From Pseudomonadota bacterium (GTDB taxonomy: Bacteria; Myxococcota_A; Polyangia; Polyangiales; Polyangiaceae), in contig JAEYWK010000122.1 of the NCBI GenBank assembly GCA_023431345.1, forward strand, positions 1-13,576: DNA of 13,576 nucleotides. Reading direction: 5' to 3'. Positions 1 through 5,689 of the stretch are shown here, piece after piece (position 1 is the first letter of the stretch; each line of letters begins with the position of its first letter). Under the pieces are notes generated by a model. That model was not told the DNA's origin. It saw only the letters and a program-made list of their open reading frames with translations, and did no database searches. The position numbers and the translations under genes were made by a program.

Positions 1-55
1 CATCTCCGCCTCAATGGAAAGAAGGCCCGCGACAACGGAGCGGCTCGCTTAGCTG

Positions 56-73
56 CGCGCCCAGCTGGGCGCG
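56..73. promoter_or_regulatory. 18-bp perfect palindrome, possible operator
   Basis: The 18 bases CGCGCCCAGCTGGGCGCG are a perfect palindrome with no loop. It sits between the left window edge and the interspersed repeat that starts near 78. A loop-free perfect palindrome suits a dimeric DNA-binding protein better than a transcription terminator, and there is no T-run after it. If a leftward gene starts at position 3 (CAT at 1-3 with GAGG-type purines just upstream on the minus strand), the palindrome would lie about 53 bp upstream of it, in operator range. In a genome this GC-rich such palindromes also arise by chance, so the functional reading is inference. Confidence 0.3.
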
Positions 74-77
74 GCGT

Positions 78-210
78 GCGCGCGCCTGGCCCGCGCCACA
101 AACCTGGGCCTACCAACAAACGGGCCCAACGACCCCTCACGGACCGTCGGGCACGGGCACGGGCACGTTTACGGGCACGCGCGAGCAATCCCAATTTAGG
201 GCACGCCCTA
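78..210 (+). repeat. Interspersed ~135-bp repeat, left copy
   Basis: This is a forward copy of an element that recurs in inverted orientation at 13440-13576. Parts in order: a hairpin at 78-96 (9-bp arms around T87, 8 of 9 pairs); the block CGCGCCACAAACC (92-104) then GGCCTACCA (107-115); an odd palindrome ACGGACCGT (139-147); three tandem GGGCAC units (149-166); GTTTACG (167-173); and a terminal hairpin TAGGG-CACG-CCCTA (197-210). All these blocks are found in the right copy in the same order. The CTA at 208-210 is also the TAG stop codon of the leftward gene 208-1233, so the repeat end and the gene end coincide. There is no open reading frame with recognisable content and no transposase. 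The long + frame beginning at 76 is a shadow of the leftward gene. Confidence 0.8.
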
Positions 211-1233
211 GCCCGCGGTGGTGAGGGAGACCCGCCAATCGACGGGCAGATCCAGGAAACCCTCGAGGCACAGGAAGTCGTAGAGCTGCTGGCAAATGAC
301 TTCGCACGTTTCGCTGAAAACGTGCGGGTCCGTGAAGAACTTGACCGTCTCTTCTTGCAGCTCTTCGCGGGTTTGGGTGAGCTTTTCGAGCAGCTCGTCA
401 CCGCAGAAGAAGACCATTTGCTGAATGAAGAGCCGCTCCCACTCGGCCCTGAAATCGGGGAACGTCTGCGCTTGCACTTTATAGGCGATGCTGCCCGGGT
501 GACGCGCGGACTTACTCACTCGAATCGTCACCTTGGCCATCTGCTCCAGCCGCGGCGGCAGGTGCTTCTGCAAGAAGTCACCCAGCACCGACGTGTAGAT
601 CGTCATCACGCGGCTCAGCTCGGGCGAGCGGCGCGATAGAAAAGCCACCTGCAGGTCACGCTCTGTTTTTGCGAGGAGCTCGAGGGTCGCGCTCCTCACT
701 TCGGGGCTGCTGAACTCGAGGCCTTCGAGCTCCGCGCGCAGGCGATTCTTGTAGCGCGAGAGCACGTAGTACACGCCCTGCTCGGCGTGGACGATGGTCT
801 TGTCTTTGTCGCCCTTGGTCTTTTCGTGCAGCTCGCTCTCGAAGAACAGCTTGGCGATGCGCTTGCCGATGGGCTTCAAAATGCGCGTCGCAAACTGGGT
901 CTGCGCCGAGAAAAAGCGGGCGAGTAGCCCGGCGAGGGCGCGGGTCTGCTGCTCCTCGAGCTCTTCGGGTGTCTTGGGGCTGCTGGCTTCGCCCGCCGCC
1001 GCTGCTTGCATGGCCTTGAGCTGCAAAACGACTTGGGCCGTGATGGCGTCGAGCTCGGGGCTGGTTTGGAGCTCGCTTTTGTAATGAACGATCCGCGCCT
1101 GAACTTGCTCGTTCAAGAGGCCGAGGGCCTGAATCGCCAGCGCCTCCTTCTGGCCCTCGCTCATCGACCGCGGCGGCACGGGCGGCGGGCGGCGGGGCGG
1201 CGCGGGCGGCTTCGGCGGCGAGGCTTCAGTCAC
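208..1233 (-). CDS. Conserved-looking hypothetical protein, helical, unrecognised
   Basis: The 341-residue product is not one I recognise. It starts with GTG at 1233; an in-frame ATG at 1164 (residue 24) is an alternative, since neither start has a convincing ribosome binding site. Residues 1-23 are extremely Pro-rich (PPKPPAPPRRPPPVPP). The rest is mainly charged, Leu/Glu/Gln-rich sequence without a signal peptide or membrane segment, pointing to a soluble cytoplasmic, largely alpha-helical protein. A run of basic residues around residues 120-150 (KPIGKRIAKLF, HEKTKGDKDK) and FLSRRSPELSRVMTIYTSVLGDF around 198-220 look like folded segments rather than low complexity. The coding sequence ends in the terminal hairpin of the left interspersed repeat, whose CCCTA supplies the TAG. 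It is divergent from the DUF4139 lipoprotein gene, with 57 bp between the starts. No function is assigned. Confidence 0.8.
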   Translation of the reverse strand: MTEASPPKPPAPPRRPPPVPPRSMSEGQKEALAIQALGLLNEQVQARIVHYKSELQTSPELDAITAQVVLQLKAMQAAAAGEASSPKTPEELEEQQTRALAGLLARFFSAQTQFATRILKPIGKRIAKLFFESELHEKTKGDKDKTIVHAEQGVYYVLSRYKNRLRAELEGLEFSSPEVRSATLELLAKTERDLQVAFLSRRSPELSRVMTIYTSVLGDFLQKHLPPRLEQMAKVTIRVSKSARHPGSIAYKVQAQTFPDFRAEWERLFIQQMVFFCGDELLEKLTQTREELQEETVKFFTDPHVFSETCEVICQQLYDFLCLEGFLDLPVDWRVSLTTAG

Positions 1234-1273
1234 GAAGTCCGAGCTTAGGCGCTCCCGGAGCCGTAGTCATTAG

Positions 1274-1279
1274 AGTATA
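1274..1279 (-). promoter_or_regulatory. Possible -10 element (TATACT) in the divergent spacer
   Basis: On the minus strand the spacer between the two divergent genes reads TATACT, 5 of 6 matches to the sigma-70 -10 consensus, in an AT-rich patch that stands out from its surroundings. Transcription would begin near 1267, giving a leader of about 34 nt before the GTG at 1233. No good -35 is visible 16-18 bp upstream (GAGATC), so the call is weak. The same patch lies immediately before the AGGGGA ribosome binding site (1281-1286) of the rightward gene. Confidence 0.3.
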
Positions 1280-1290
1280 GAGGGGAAACC

Positions 1291-3330
1291 ATGAGGGATC
1301 TCGTCCGCCTGCGCTTCGCTTGGGCTGCCACCGTCGTGCTCTTCGGCTGCGCCCGCGGTCCTGATGTCGCGAGCCCCGAGCTGCCTCTGCGACGCGTCGT
1401 GGTCTATCGCAACGGCGTAGGCTACTTCGAGCGCGGCGGGGAAACCTCGGGTGAGCAAGTGTCGTTCAAGATGCGCCAGCGTATGGTCGGCGACTTCTTG
1501 GCGACGCTCGCGATCGTCGAGCGCGGCGGCAGCTCGCTGAAAGCAGCTTCGTTCCCGCTCGAGGTCGACAAAGACGATCCCGTCGCGCAAGACCCGAGCT
1601 TCGAGCGATTGCTCGAGGCGTGGAACCGTCCGGGCGAGCCACCGCGCCCGCGTCCTTCCGCCGATGAGCGCCTGCGAAGAGTGATCTTGAGCCTCGACGG
1701 CAAAGAGCACGACCTCGCCGTCGGTTACGTGGCCGCGACGCCGCTGTGGCGGCCGTCTTATCGCGTGGTCGTCGGCAAAGACGGCGCGGACCTACAGGTC
1801 TGGGGCATCGTGCAAAACCTGTCCGGGGAAGACTGGAAGAACGTCGAGCTCACGCTCGTCGCCGGCGCACCGATCGCGTTCGAGTCCACCCTCGGGGATC
1901 CGATCACGCCCGTTCGCCCGGTGATCACCGATACGGGTGAGATCATCGCCCAGGTGCCGGAGGGCATGACCACGCTCGGGCAGCAGCCGGGAGGCCCCGT
2001 CGAGCGCTACGCGCCAGAAGAGCCACCGGCCCCCGTCGCCGCGCCGGCTGACGGCTACTACAACTACAGCGATGACGCGCTGGCCGACCGCGAAGCTCTC
2101 GAGGAAGAGCAGGGCGCGAGCGTTCGAACCAAGCAAAAGAAGGGGTCCGCTGGCGGCGCTCCCGCGGCGCCCGGGCGCGCCATCGGCGGCGTCGCGCCGG
2201 CCGCGCCTCCGGCGCCGCCGCAGCTCGAGTCACAAGCCGCTCGACGCGCCGCCATGGCCGAGCTGACCAAGCAAGGCTTGTCCGCGCCGCGACGCATGTC
2301 GGCGCTGGCGGCAGTCTCCGTTGGCGGAGGCAGCACGCGCTACAAGATCCCAGGGGAGGTGACTGTCCCCGACGAGAGCGCCACGATGGTGCTGCTCGTC
2401 AGCCGTAAGGTGCCGGGTGAGAGCGTGTTCTTGTTCTCGCCCGATGGCGGCGTGGCGGACTCGAGCGCGCACCCCTTCCGCGTCGTGCGCTTCGAGAACG
2501 CGACCGCCGGTTTGCTGGAGCGTGGTCCGATCGCCGTCTTCGGGGAGGGCCAGTTCCTCGGCCAGGGCATGCTCGACGCGCTGCCGCCCCAGGGCAAAGC
2601 CACCGTTCCCTTCGCGCTGGATCGGAGCATCGCCGTGTCGAGCGAGCGCAGCGTCACCGAGCAGGGCGCGCGCCTGTTTCGCATCGAAGCGGGCGCCCTG
2701 TACGTCGAGCGCGATAGCGTGACCAAGACCACGTACAAGGTCGTGAGCGGGAGTCAGGAGACCAGCAAGTTGATCGTGAGGCACCCGCGGCTATCGGGCG
2801 CGAGGCTGTTCAAGCCGCCGGTCGGGACGGAAGACGATCTGGCGACCGCGTCGGCGCTGGTTCCCATCCCGCTCAAGCCGCAGGGCCGCGCAGAGCTGGT
2901 GGTCGATGAGCGCCAAGCGGTGCAGCAGCACCTCGACTGGCTCCACCCGCTCGCGGACGACGCCGTGAAAGGCTACTGGGGGGATCCGCGGGCTGATCGA
3001 GGCGTCGTGCAGAAGCTGAGTGAGGCGTGGAAGCTACGTGAGGTGCTCAAGAAGGCCACGGAGCAAGAGCACGCGCTCGAGACCGAGCAGGCCGAGCTCG
3101 AAAAGTCGTCACGTGAGACGCGGCTCAGCTTGGAAGCGATCGAAAAGAACAACCAAGCCGCCGACCTGCGACTGAAGCTGACGCGACGCCTCGGCGAGGT
3201 GACGACCCGCCTCGATCAAATCACCAAGAAGCTGGTGGAGCTGCGCCTCAACCTGGGCGAGGCGCAGGTGCGGTTCAAGGAGTCGCTGCGCGAGCTACGG
3301 CTGCCTGGCCCGCTTCCGCCCAAAGACTGA
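1291..3330 (+). CDS. DUF4139-type lipoprotein with C-terminal coiled coil
   Basis: The 679-residue protein has a short signal peptide ending in a lipobox-like LFGC with the lipidated Cys at residue 20, so it is probably a membrane-anchored lipoprotein. After a short linker comes a beta-rich N-terminal segment (VVVYRNGVGYFERGG, residues 36-50). A domain resembling DUF4139 follows, seen from about residue 140 (VGYVAATPLWRPSYRVVVG, then WGIVQNLSGEDWKNVELTLVAG) and continuing to roughly 530. It is interrupted by an Ala/Pro/Gly-rich insert at about 240-315. The last ~110 residues (about 560-670) form a long Glu/Lys/Leu heptad region, a likely coiled coil. The usual DUF4140/DUF4139 'mucoidy inhibitor' proteins carry their coiled coil between the two domains, so the C-terminal position is unusual. 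The ATG at 1291 is supported by AGGGGA at 1281-1286. The biochemical function of the family is unknown. Confidence 0.85.
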   Translation: MRDLVRLRFAWAATVVLFGCARGPDVASPELPLRRVVVYRNGVGYFERGGETSGEQVSFKMRQRMVGDFLATLAIVERGGSSLKAASFPLEVDKDDPVAQDPSFERLLEAWNRPGEPPRPRPSADERLRRVILSLDGKEHDLAVGYVAATPLWRPSYRVVVGKDGADLQVWGIVQNLSGEDWKNVELTLVAGAPIAFESTLGDPITPVRPVITDTGEIIAQVPEGMTTLGQQPGGPVERYAPEEPPAPVAAPADGYYNYSDDALADREALEEEQGASVRTKQKKGSAGGAPAAPGRAIGGVAPAAPPAPPQLESQAARRAAMAELTKQGLSAPRRMSALAAVSVGGGSTRYKIPGEVTVPDESATMVLLVSRKVPGESVFLFSPDGGVADSSAHPFRVVRFENATAGLLERGPIAVFGEGQFLGQGMLDALPPQGKATVPFALDRSIAVSSERSVTEQGARLFRIEAGALYVERDSVTKTTYKVVSGSQETSKLIVRHPRLSGARLFKPPVGTEDDLATASALVPIPLKPQGRAELVVDERQAVQQHLDWLHPLADDAVKGYWGDPRADRGVVQKLSEAWKLREVLKKATEQEHALETEQAELEKSSRETRLSLEAIEKNNQAADLRLKLTRRLGEVTTRLDQITKKLVELRLNLGEAQVRFKESLRELRLPGPLPPKD

Positions 3331-3412
3331 GCGCGCCACCGCGCCGGTTGAAGGCAGGCGGGTGAGGGGGGAACATCGGCGGGGGTTATCGGCCGGGGAA
3401 TCGGCTGGCGCA

Positions 3413-3442
3413 TTGACAAGCTGCGGCGCTTGAGTCAGATAG
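3413..3442 (+). promoter_or_regulatory. Sigma-70-like promoter of the bolA-grxD-surE group
   Basis: A perfect -35 hexamer TTGACA occurs at 3413-3418, rare in sequence this GC-rich. The -10 is weak: CAGATA (3436-3441, 17-bp spacer) or GATAGC (3438-3443). Transcription would start near 3448-3450, leaving only about 12 nt of leader before the bolA ATG at 3462, with AAGG at 3451-3454 almost at the mRNA 5' end. The element falls in the 131-bp gap after the DUF4139 gene, which fits a separate transcription unit for the downstream genes. Confidence 0.5.
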
Positions 3443-3461
3443 CCTCGCGCAAGGCTTGGAT

Positions 3462-3713
3462 ATGGCTCCCGAAAGCGTTCGAAGATTGTTGCTTGCGGCC
3501 CTGCCCGACGCCGACATCGAGCTCGTCGACCTGACGGGTACCGAGGATCATTATCAGGCGCGGATCGTGTCGCAGGCCTTCGAGGGGAAGACGCTGATCG
3601 AGCAGCACCAGCTCGTCTATCGCGCGCTCGGCGAGGCGATCCGGGGGCCCATCCACGCGCTGGCATTACGCACGTACACGCCCGATAGTTGGGCGAGGGT
3701 TTCTGGAGGCTAG
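3462..3713 (+). CDS. bolA: BolA/IbaG family protein
   Basis: A short (83-residue) BolA-family protein of the IbaG/YrbA-like subgroup. These proteins bind CGFS monothiol glutaredoxins and share a [2Fe-2S] cluster, acting in iron-sulfur trafficking or iron sensing. Visible hallmarks are the acidic N-terminal helix, DHYQARIVS with a His in the loop that can serve as ligand, FEGKTLIEQHQLVYRAL, and the C-terminal GPIHALALRTYTPDSW with the invariant family His. A TTG at 3456 in the same frame would add two residues, but AAGG at 3451-3454 is correctly spaced (7 nt) for the ATG at 3462. The gene ends 7 bp before the CGFS glutaredoxin gene, so its expected partner is co-transcribed. Family assignment is sure; the exact BolA versus IbaG paralogue name is not. 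Confidence 0.92.
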   Translation: MAPESVRRLLLAALPDADIELVDLTGTEDHYQARIVSQAFEGKTLIEQHQLVYRALGEAIRGPIHALALRTYTPDSWARVSGG

Positions 3714-3720
3714 GCCAAAG

Positions 3721-4035
3721 ATGGACGAAGTATTGAGGCAGCGCATCGAGGGGACGATCGGTCAGAGCCGGGTCGTGCTGTTCATGAAGGGTTCCAAGCA
3801 CTTTCCGCAATGCGGCTTCTCAGCGCAGGTGGTGCAGATCCTCAAGCAGAAGGGCGCGGAGTTCAAAGACGTGAACATCCTCGCCGACGCAGAGCTGCGC
3901 CAAGGCCTGAAGGAGTTCTCCAACTGGCCGACGTTCCCGCAGCTGTACGTGGGCGGGAAGCTCGTCGGCGGTTGCGACATCGTGACGAGCCTGAACGAAT
4001 CGGGCGAGCTCGACACCGTGCTTGCCGGTTCCTGA
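3721..4035 (+). CDS. grxD: CGFS monothiol glutaredoxin (Grx4 type)
   Basis: The 104-residue protein has the length and all landmarks of Grx4/GrxD: Lys23 in FMKGS for glutathione contact, PQCGFS with the single active Cys at residue 31, WPTFPQLY with the cis-proline (Pro73), and GGKLVGGCDIV for the glutathione carboxylate site. CGFS glutaredoxins do little classical reduction. They bind a glutathione-ligated [2Fe-2S] cluster as homodimers or as heterodimers with BolA proteins, and pass clusters to targets. The gene starts 7 bp after the bolA stop; GGAGG at 3705-3709, inside the end of bolA, is its likely ribosome binding site (11 nt away). Co-expression of the two partners in one operon is therefore directly visible. 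Confidence 0.95.
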   Translation: MDEVLRQRIEGTIGQSRVVLFMKGSKHFPQCGFSAQVVQILKQKGAEFKDVNILADAELRQGLKEFSNWPTFPQLYVGGKLVGGCDIVTSLNESGELDTVLAGS

Positions 4036-4059
4036 GCGATCGGTGGTAGACAGCTCGTG

Positions 4060-4815
4060 ATGAGCCGTCGACCGCTCTTTCTCCTCTCGAACGACGATGG
4101 CTTTCGCGCGCAGGGCCTGAACGCGCTGCGCGCCGCCCTACTGCCGCACGCCGACGTGATCGTCTGCGCGCCCGACTCCGAGCAGAGCGCGTCGAGCCAC
4201 TCCCTGAGCTTGCATCGCCCGCTGCGCTTGACCTCCCACGGCGACGGCATCTTTTCCATCGACGGTACGCCGGCGGATTGCGTCTACACGGCCTTCTTCG
4301 CTGGTGAGCGCATCTTGCCGCGGCGTCCCGATTTGGTGCTGTCAGGCCTGAATCACGGCGCCAACCTGGGCGACGACGTCTTCTACAGCGGTACGGTGGC
4401 GGCGGCCCGCGAGGGGGCTTTGCGCGGGGTTCCCGCGCTGGCGCTGTCGGCCGGGCTCGACGTGGATCGGACGCTGGCGGCGGCCGAGGCCGCCAACATC
4501 GCGCTGGCGCTGTTCCGGTGTTTGCCGACGGGCCCGCTGCTCATCAACGTGAACATCCCGCCCGGCAAGGCCTGGCTGAAGCGAGCTACGCGTTTGGGCG
4601 GCCGCTTCTACACCGACGAGGTCGAGTTTCGCCGTGATCCGCGCGGCCGAGAGTACCTCTGGCTGGGTGGTCCTGGGGTCGAGCACCGGCCGGTGGCGGG
4701 CTCGGACACCGAGGCCTACGACGCGGGCGAGATCGGCCTGACGCCGTTGGTCCTCGACCTGTGGGCGACGAGCGGTATGGATCACGCCGAGCGCGTGGTG
4801 ATCGAGTGCGGCTGA
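4060..4815 (+). CDS. surE: 5'/3'-nucleotidase SurE
   Basis: SurE is a metal-dependent phosphatase that dephosphorylates 5'- and 3'-nucleoside monophosphates and short polyphosphates in the cytoplasm, often linked to stationary-phase survival. The N-terminus LLSNDDGFRAQGL holds the paired metal-binding aspartates; CAPDSEQSASSHSLSL carries the conserved Ser-rich loop; and GLNHGANLGDDVFYSGTVAAAREG is the SurE signature with its metal-ligand Asn. The length, 251 residues, is normal. A GTG directly before the ATG (4057) is an alternative start adding one residue. The gene begins 24 bp after grxD and is probably in the same transcript. The usual companions pcm, nlpD or rpoS are not here. Confidence 0.95.
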   Translation: MSRRPLFLLSNDDGFRAQGLNALRAALLPHADVIVCAPDSEQSASSHSLSLHRPLRLTSHGDGIFSIDGTPADCVYTAFFAGERILPRRPDLVLSGLNHGANLGDDVFYSGTVAAAREGALRGVPALALSAGLDVDRTLAAAEAANIALALFRCLPTGPLLINVNIPPGKAWLKRATRLGGRFYTDEVEFRRDPRGREYLWLGGPGVEHRPVAGSDTEAYDAGEIGLTPLVLDLWATSGMDHAERVVIECG

Positions 4816-4828
4816 GCCCGCGGAGCAG

Positions 4829-4867
4829 GTGGGTAGTGGTGGTAGGACGGTAGTGGTAGTAGGGGAG
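4829..4867 (+). repeat. GGTAGT-type low-complexity tract before apt
   Basis: The 53-bp surE-apt spacer consists mostly of degenerate GGTAGT/GGT units with no C except one. GGTAGTGGT occurs twice, at 4832-4840 and 4849-4857, 17 bp apart. The tract runs into AGGGGAG (4861-4867), which touches the apt ATG with only one base between. It offers several overlapping purine-rich sites for 16S pairing, at better spacing than the last one. Whether it is functional or simple slippage sequence cannot be told from one copy. Confidence 0.55.
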
Positions 4868-4868
4868 C

Positions 4869-5537
4869 ATGGCGGCTCGAAAAGGCAGTTTTGCGAAGGC
4901 CGGAAAGACAGTTCCGGGGCGGCTTCAGCCGACGCCGCGCGGGGTCGATCCGAAGAAGCCGGTCGCTTTGAAGAGCGACCGCGTCCAGCCCGCGCGCCAG
5001 CCGACCACCTTCGACGCGCTCGGCTACGTGAAGGGCCTGATCCGTGAGCTGCCTGATTTCCCGCAGCCGGGAGTGCTGTTCCGCGACATCACCCCGCTGC
5101 TCGCGGATCCGAAGGGGTTCCACATCGTGCTCGACGCGATCGCGCATCATTTCGTCGGCGAGAAGGTGGACGCGGTCGTCGGCGTCGAGTCGCGCGGCTT
5201 CATCTTCGGCGGCGCGCTCGCGGCCCGCCTCAACGCCAGCTTCGTGCCCGTCCGTCGCCCTGGCAAGCTGCCGTTTCGCACCGACAAGGTGAGCTACTCG
5301 CTCGAATACGGCGAGAACGAGCTGGAGATGCACCGTGACTCGCTGCGTGAAGGCGCGAGCGTGCTGGTGGTGGATGATCTGCTCGCGACCGGGGGCACCG
5401 CCGCCGCCGCGGGGGAGCTCGTGCACCGTCAAGGCGCGTTCGTGCTGGCGTATGCGTTCGTCATCGAGCTGGCGTCGCTCGGTGGTCGTGACCGACTCTT
5501 GCCCACCCCCTGCGTGTCGATCCTCCACTACGACTGA
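4869..5537 (+). CDS. apt: Adenine phosphoribosyltransferase with basic N-terminal extension
   Basis: APT makes AMP from adenine and PRPP in purine salvage. Residues ~54-222 align along the whole E. coli-type enzyme: LPDFPQPGVLFRDITPLL (61-78), VVGVESRGFIFG (103-114), FVPVRRPGKLP (125-135), SLEYGENELEMH (144-155) and the PRPP-binding motif VLVVDDLLATGGT (165-177). Residues 1-53 are an extra Lys/Arg/Pro-rich segment of low complexity, not part of the family core. The ATG at 4869 is chosen because AGGGGAG precedes it and its first ~20 codons are poorer in G/C at the third position, as often seen near true starts. A GTG at 5028 would give a standard-length enzyme but has no visible ribosome binding site. 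The gene is 53 bp downstream of surE, probably co-transcribed, and both act on nucleotides. Confidence 0.93.
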   Translation: MAARKGSFAKAGKTVPGRLQPTPRGVDPKKPVALKSDRVQPARQPTTFDALGYVKGLIRELPDFPQPGVLFRDITPLLADPKGFHIVLDAIAHHFVGEKVDAVVGVESRGFIFGGALAARLNASFVPVRRPGKLPFRTDKVSYSLEYGENELEMHRDSLREGASVLVVDDLLATGGTAAAAGELVHRQGAFVLAYAFVIELASLGGRDRLLPTPCVSILHYD

Positions 5538-5689
5538 AAAGCTGCCGCGCGCGTGGCGCACCGCGGCGCTCCAGGAGCCCCAGCAGCGACGGGCGCGACT
5601 CGCCGGGCCTCGTGCGAAGCGGGCCATGTTAGCCTGAGCGATGGCGTCTCTGGCGACGCTGGGCTTTCCGCTTCGCGAGGTGCTTTGTC

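Noticed and set aside
149..166. GGGCAC tandem units as a CRISPR or DNA-iteron array
   Set aside because: Units are 6 bp with no spacers and only 3-4 copies; they are a microsatellite within a larger repeat.
76..639. Open + frame of 187 codons at the left edge
   Set aside because: It is antisense to the gene at 208-1233 and runs through the interspersed repeat; it has Arg/Gln/Leu-rich shadow composition and no domain.
4782..5627. Long minus-strand frame (281 codons) over apt
   Set aside because: Fully antisense to apt, which has every family motif; the frame is a third-position GC shadow.
5538..5689. Gap between apt and the hydrolase lipoprotein
   Set aside because: Searched for a promoter or a small gene; saw only a GCTCC-a-GGAGC mini-hairpin (5568-5578) and frames that are out-of-phase starts of the next gene.
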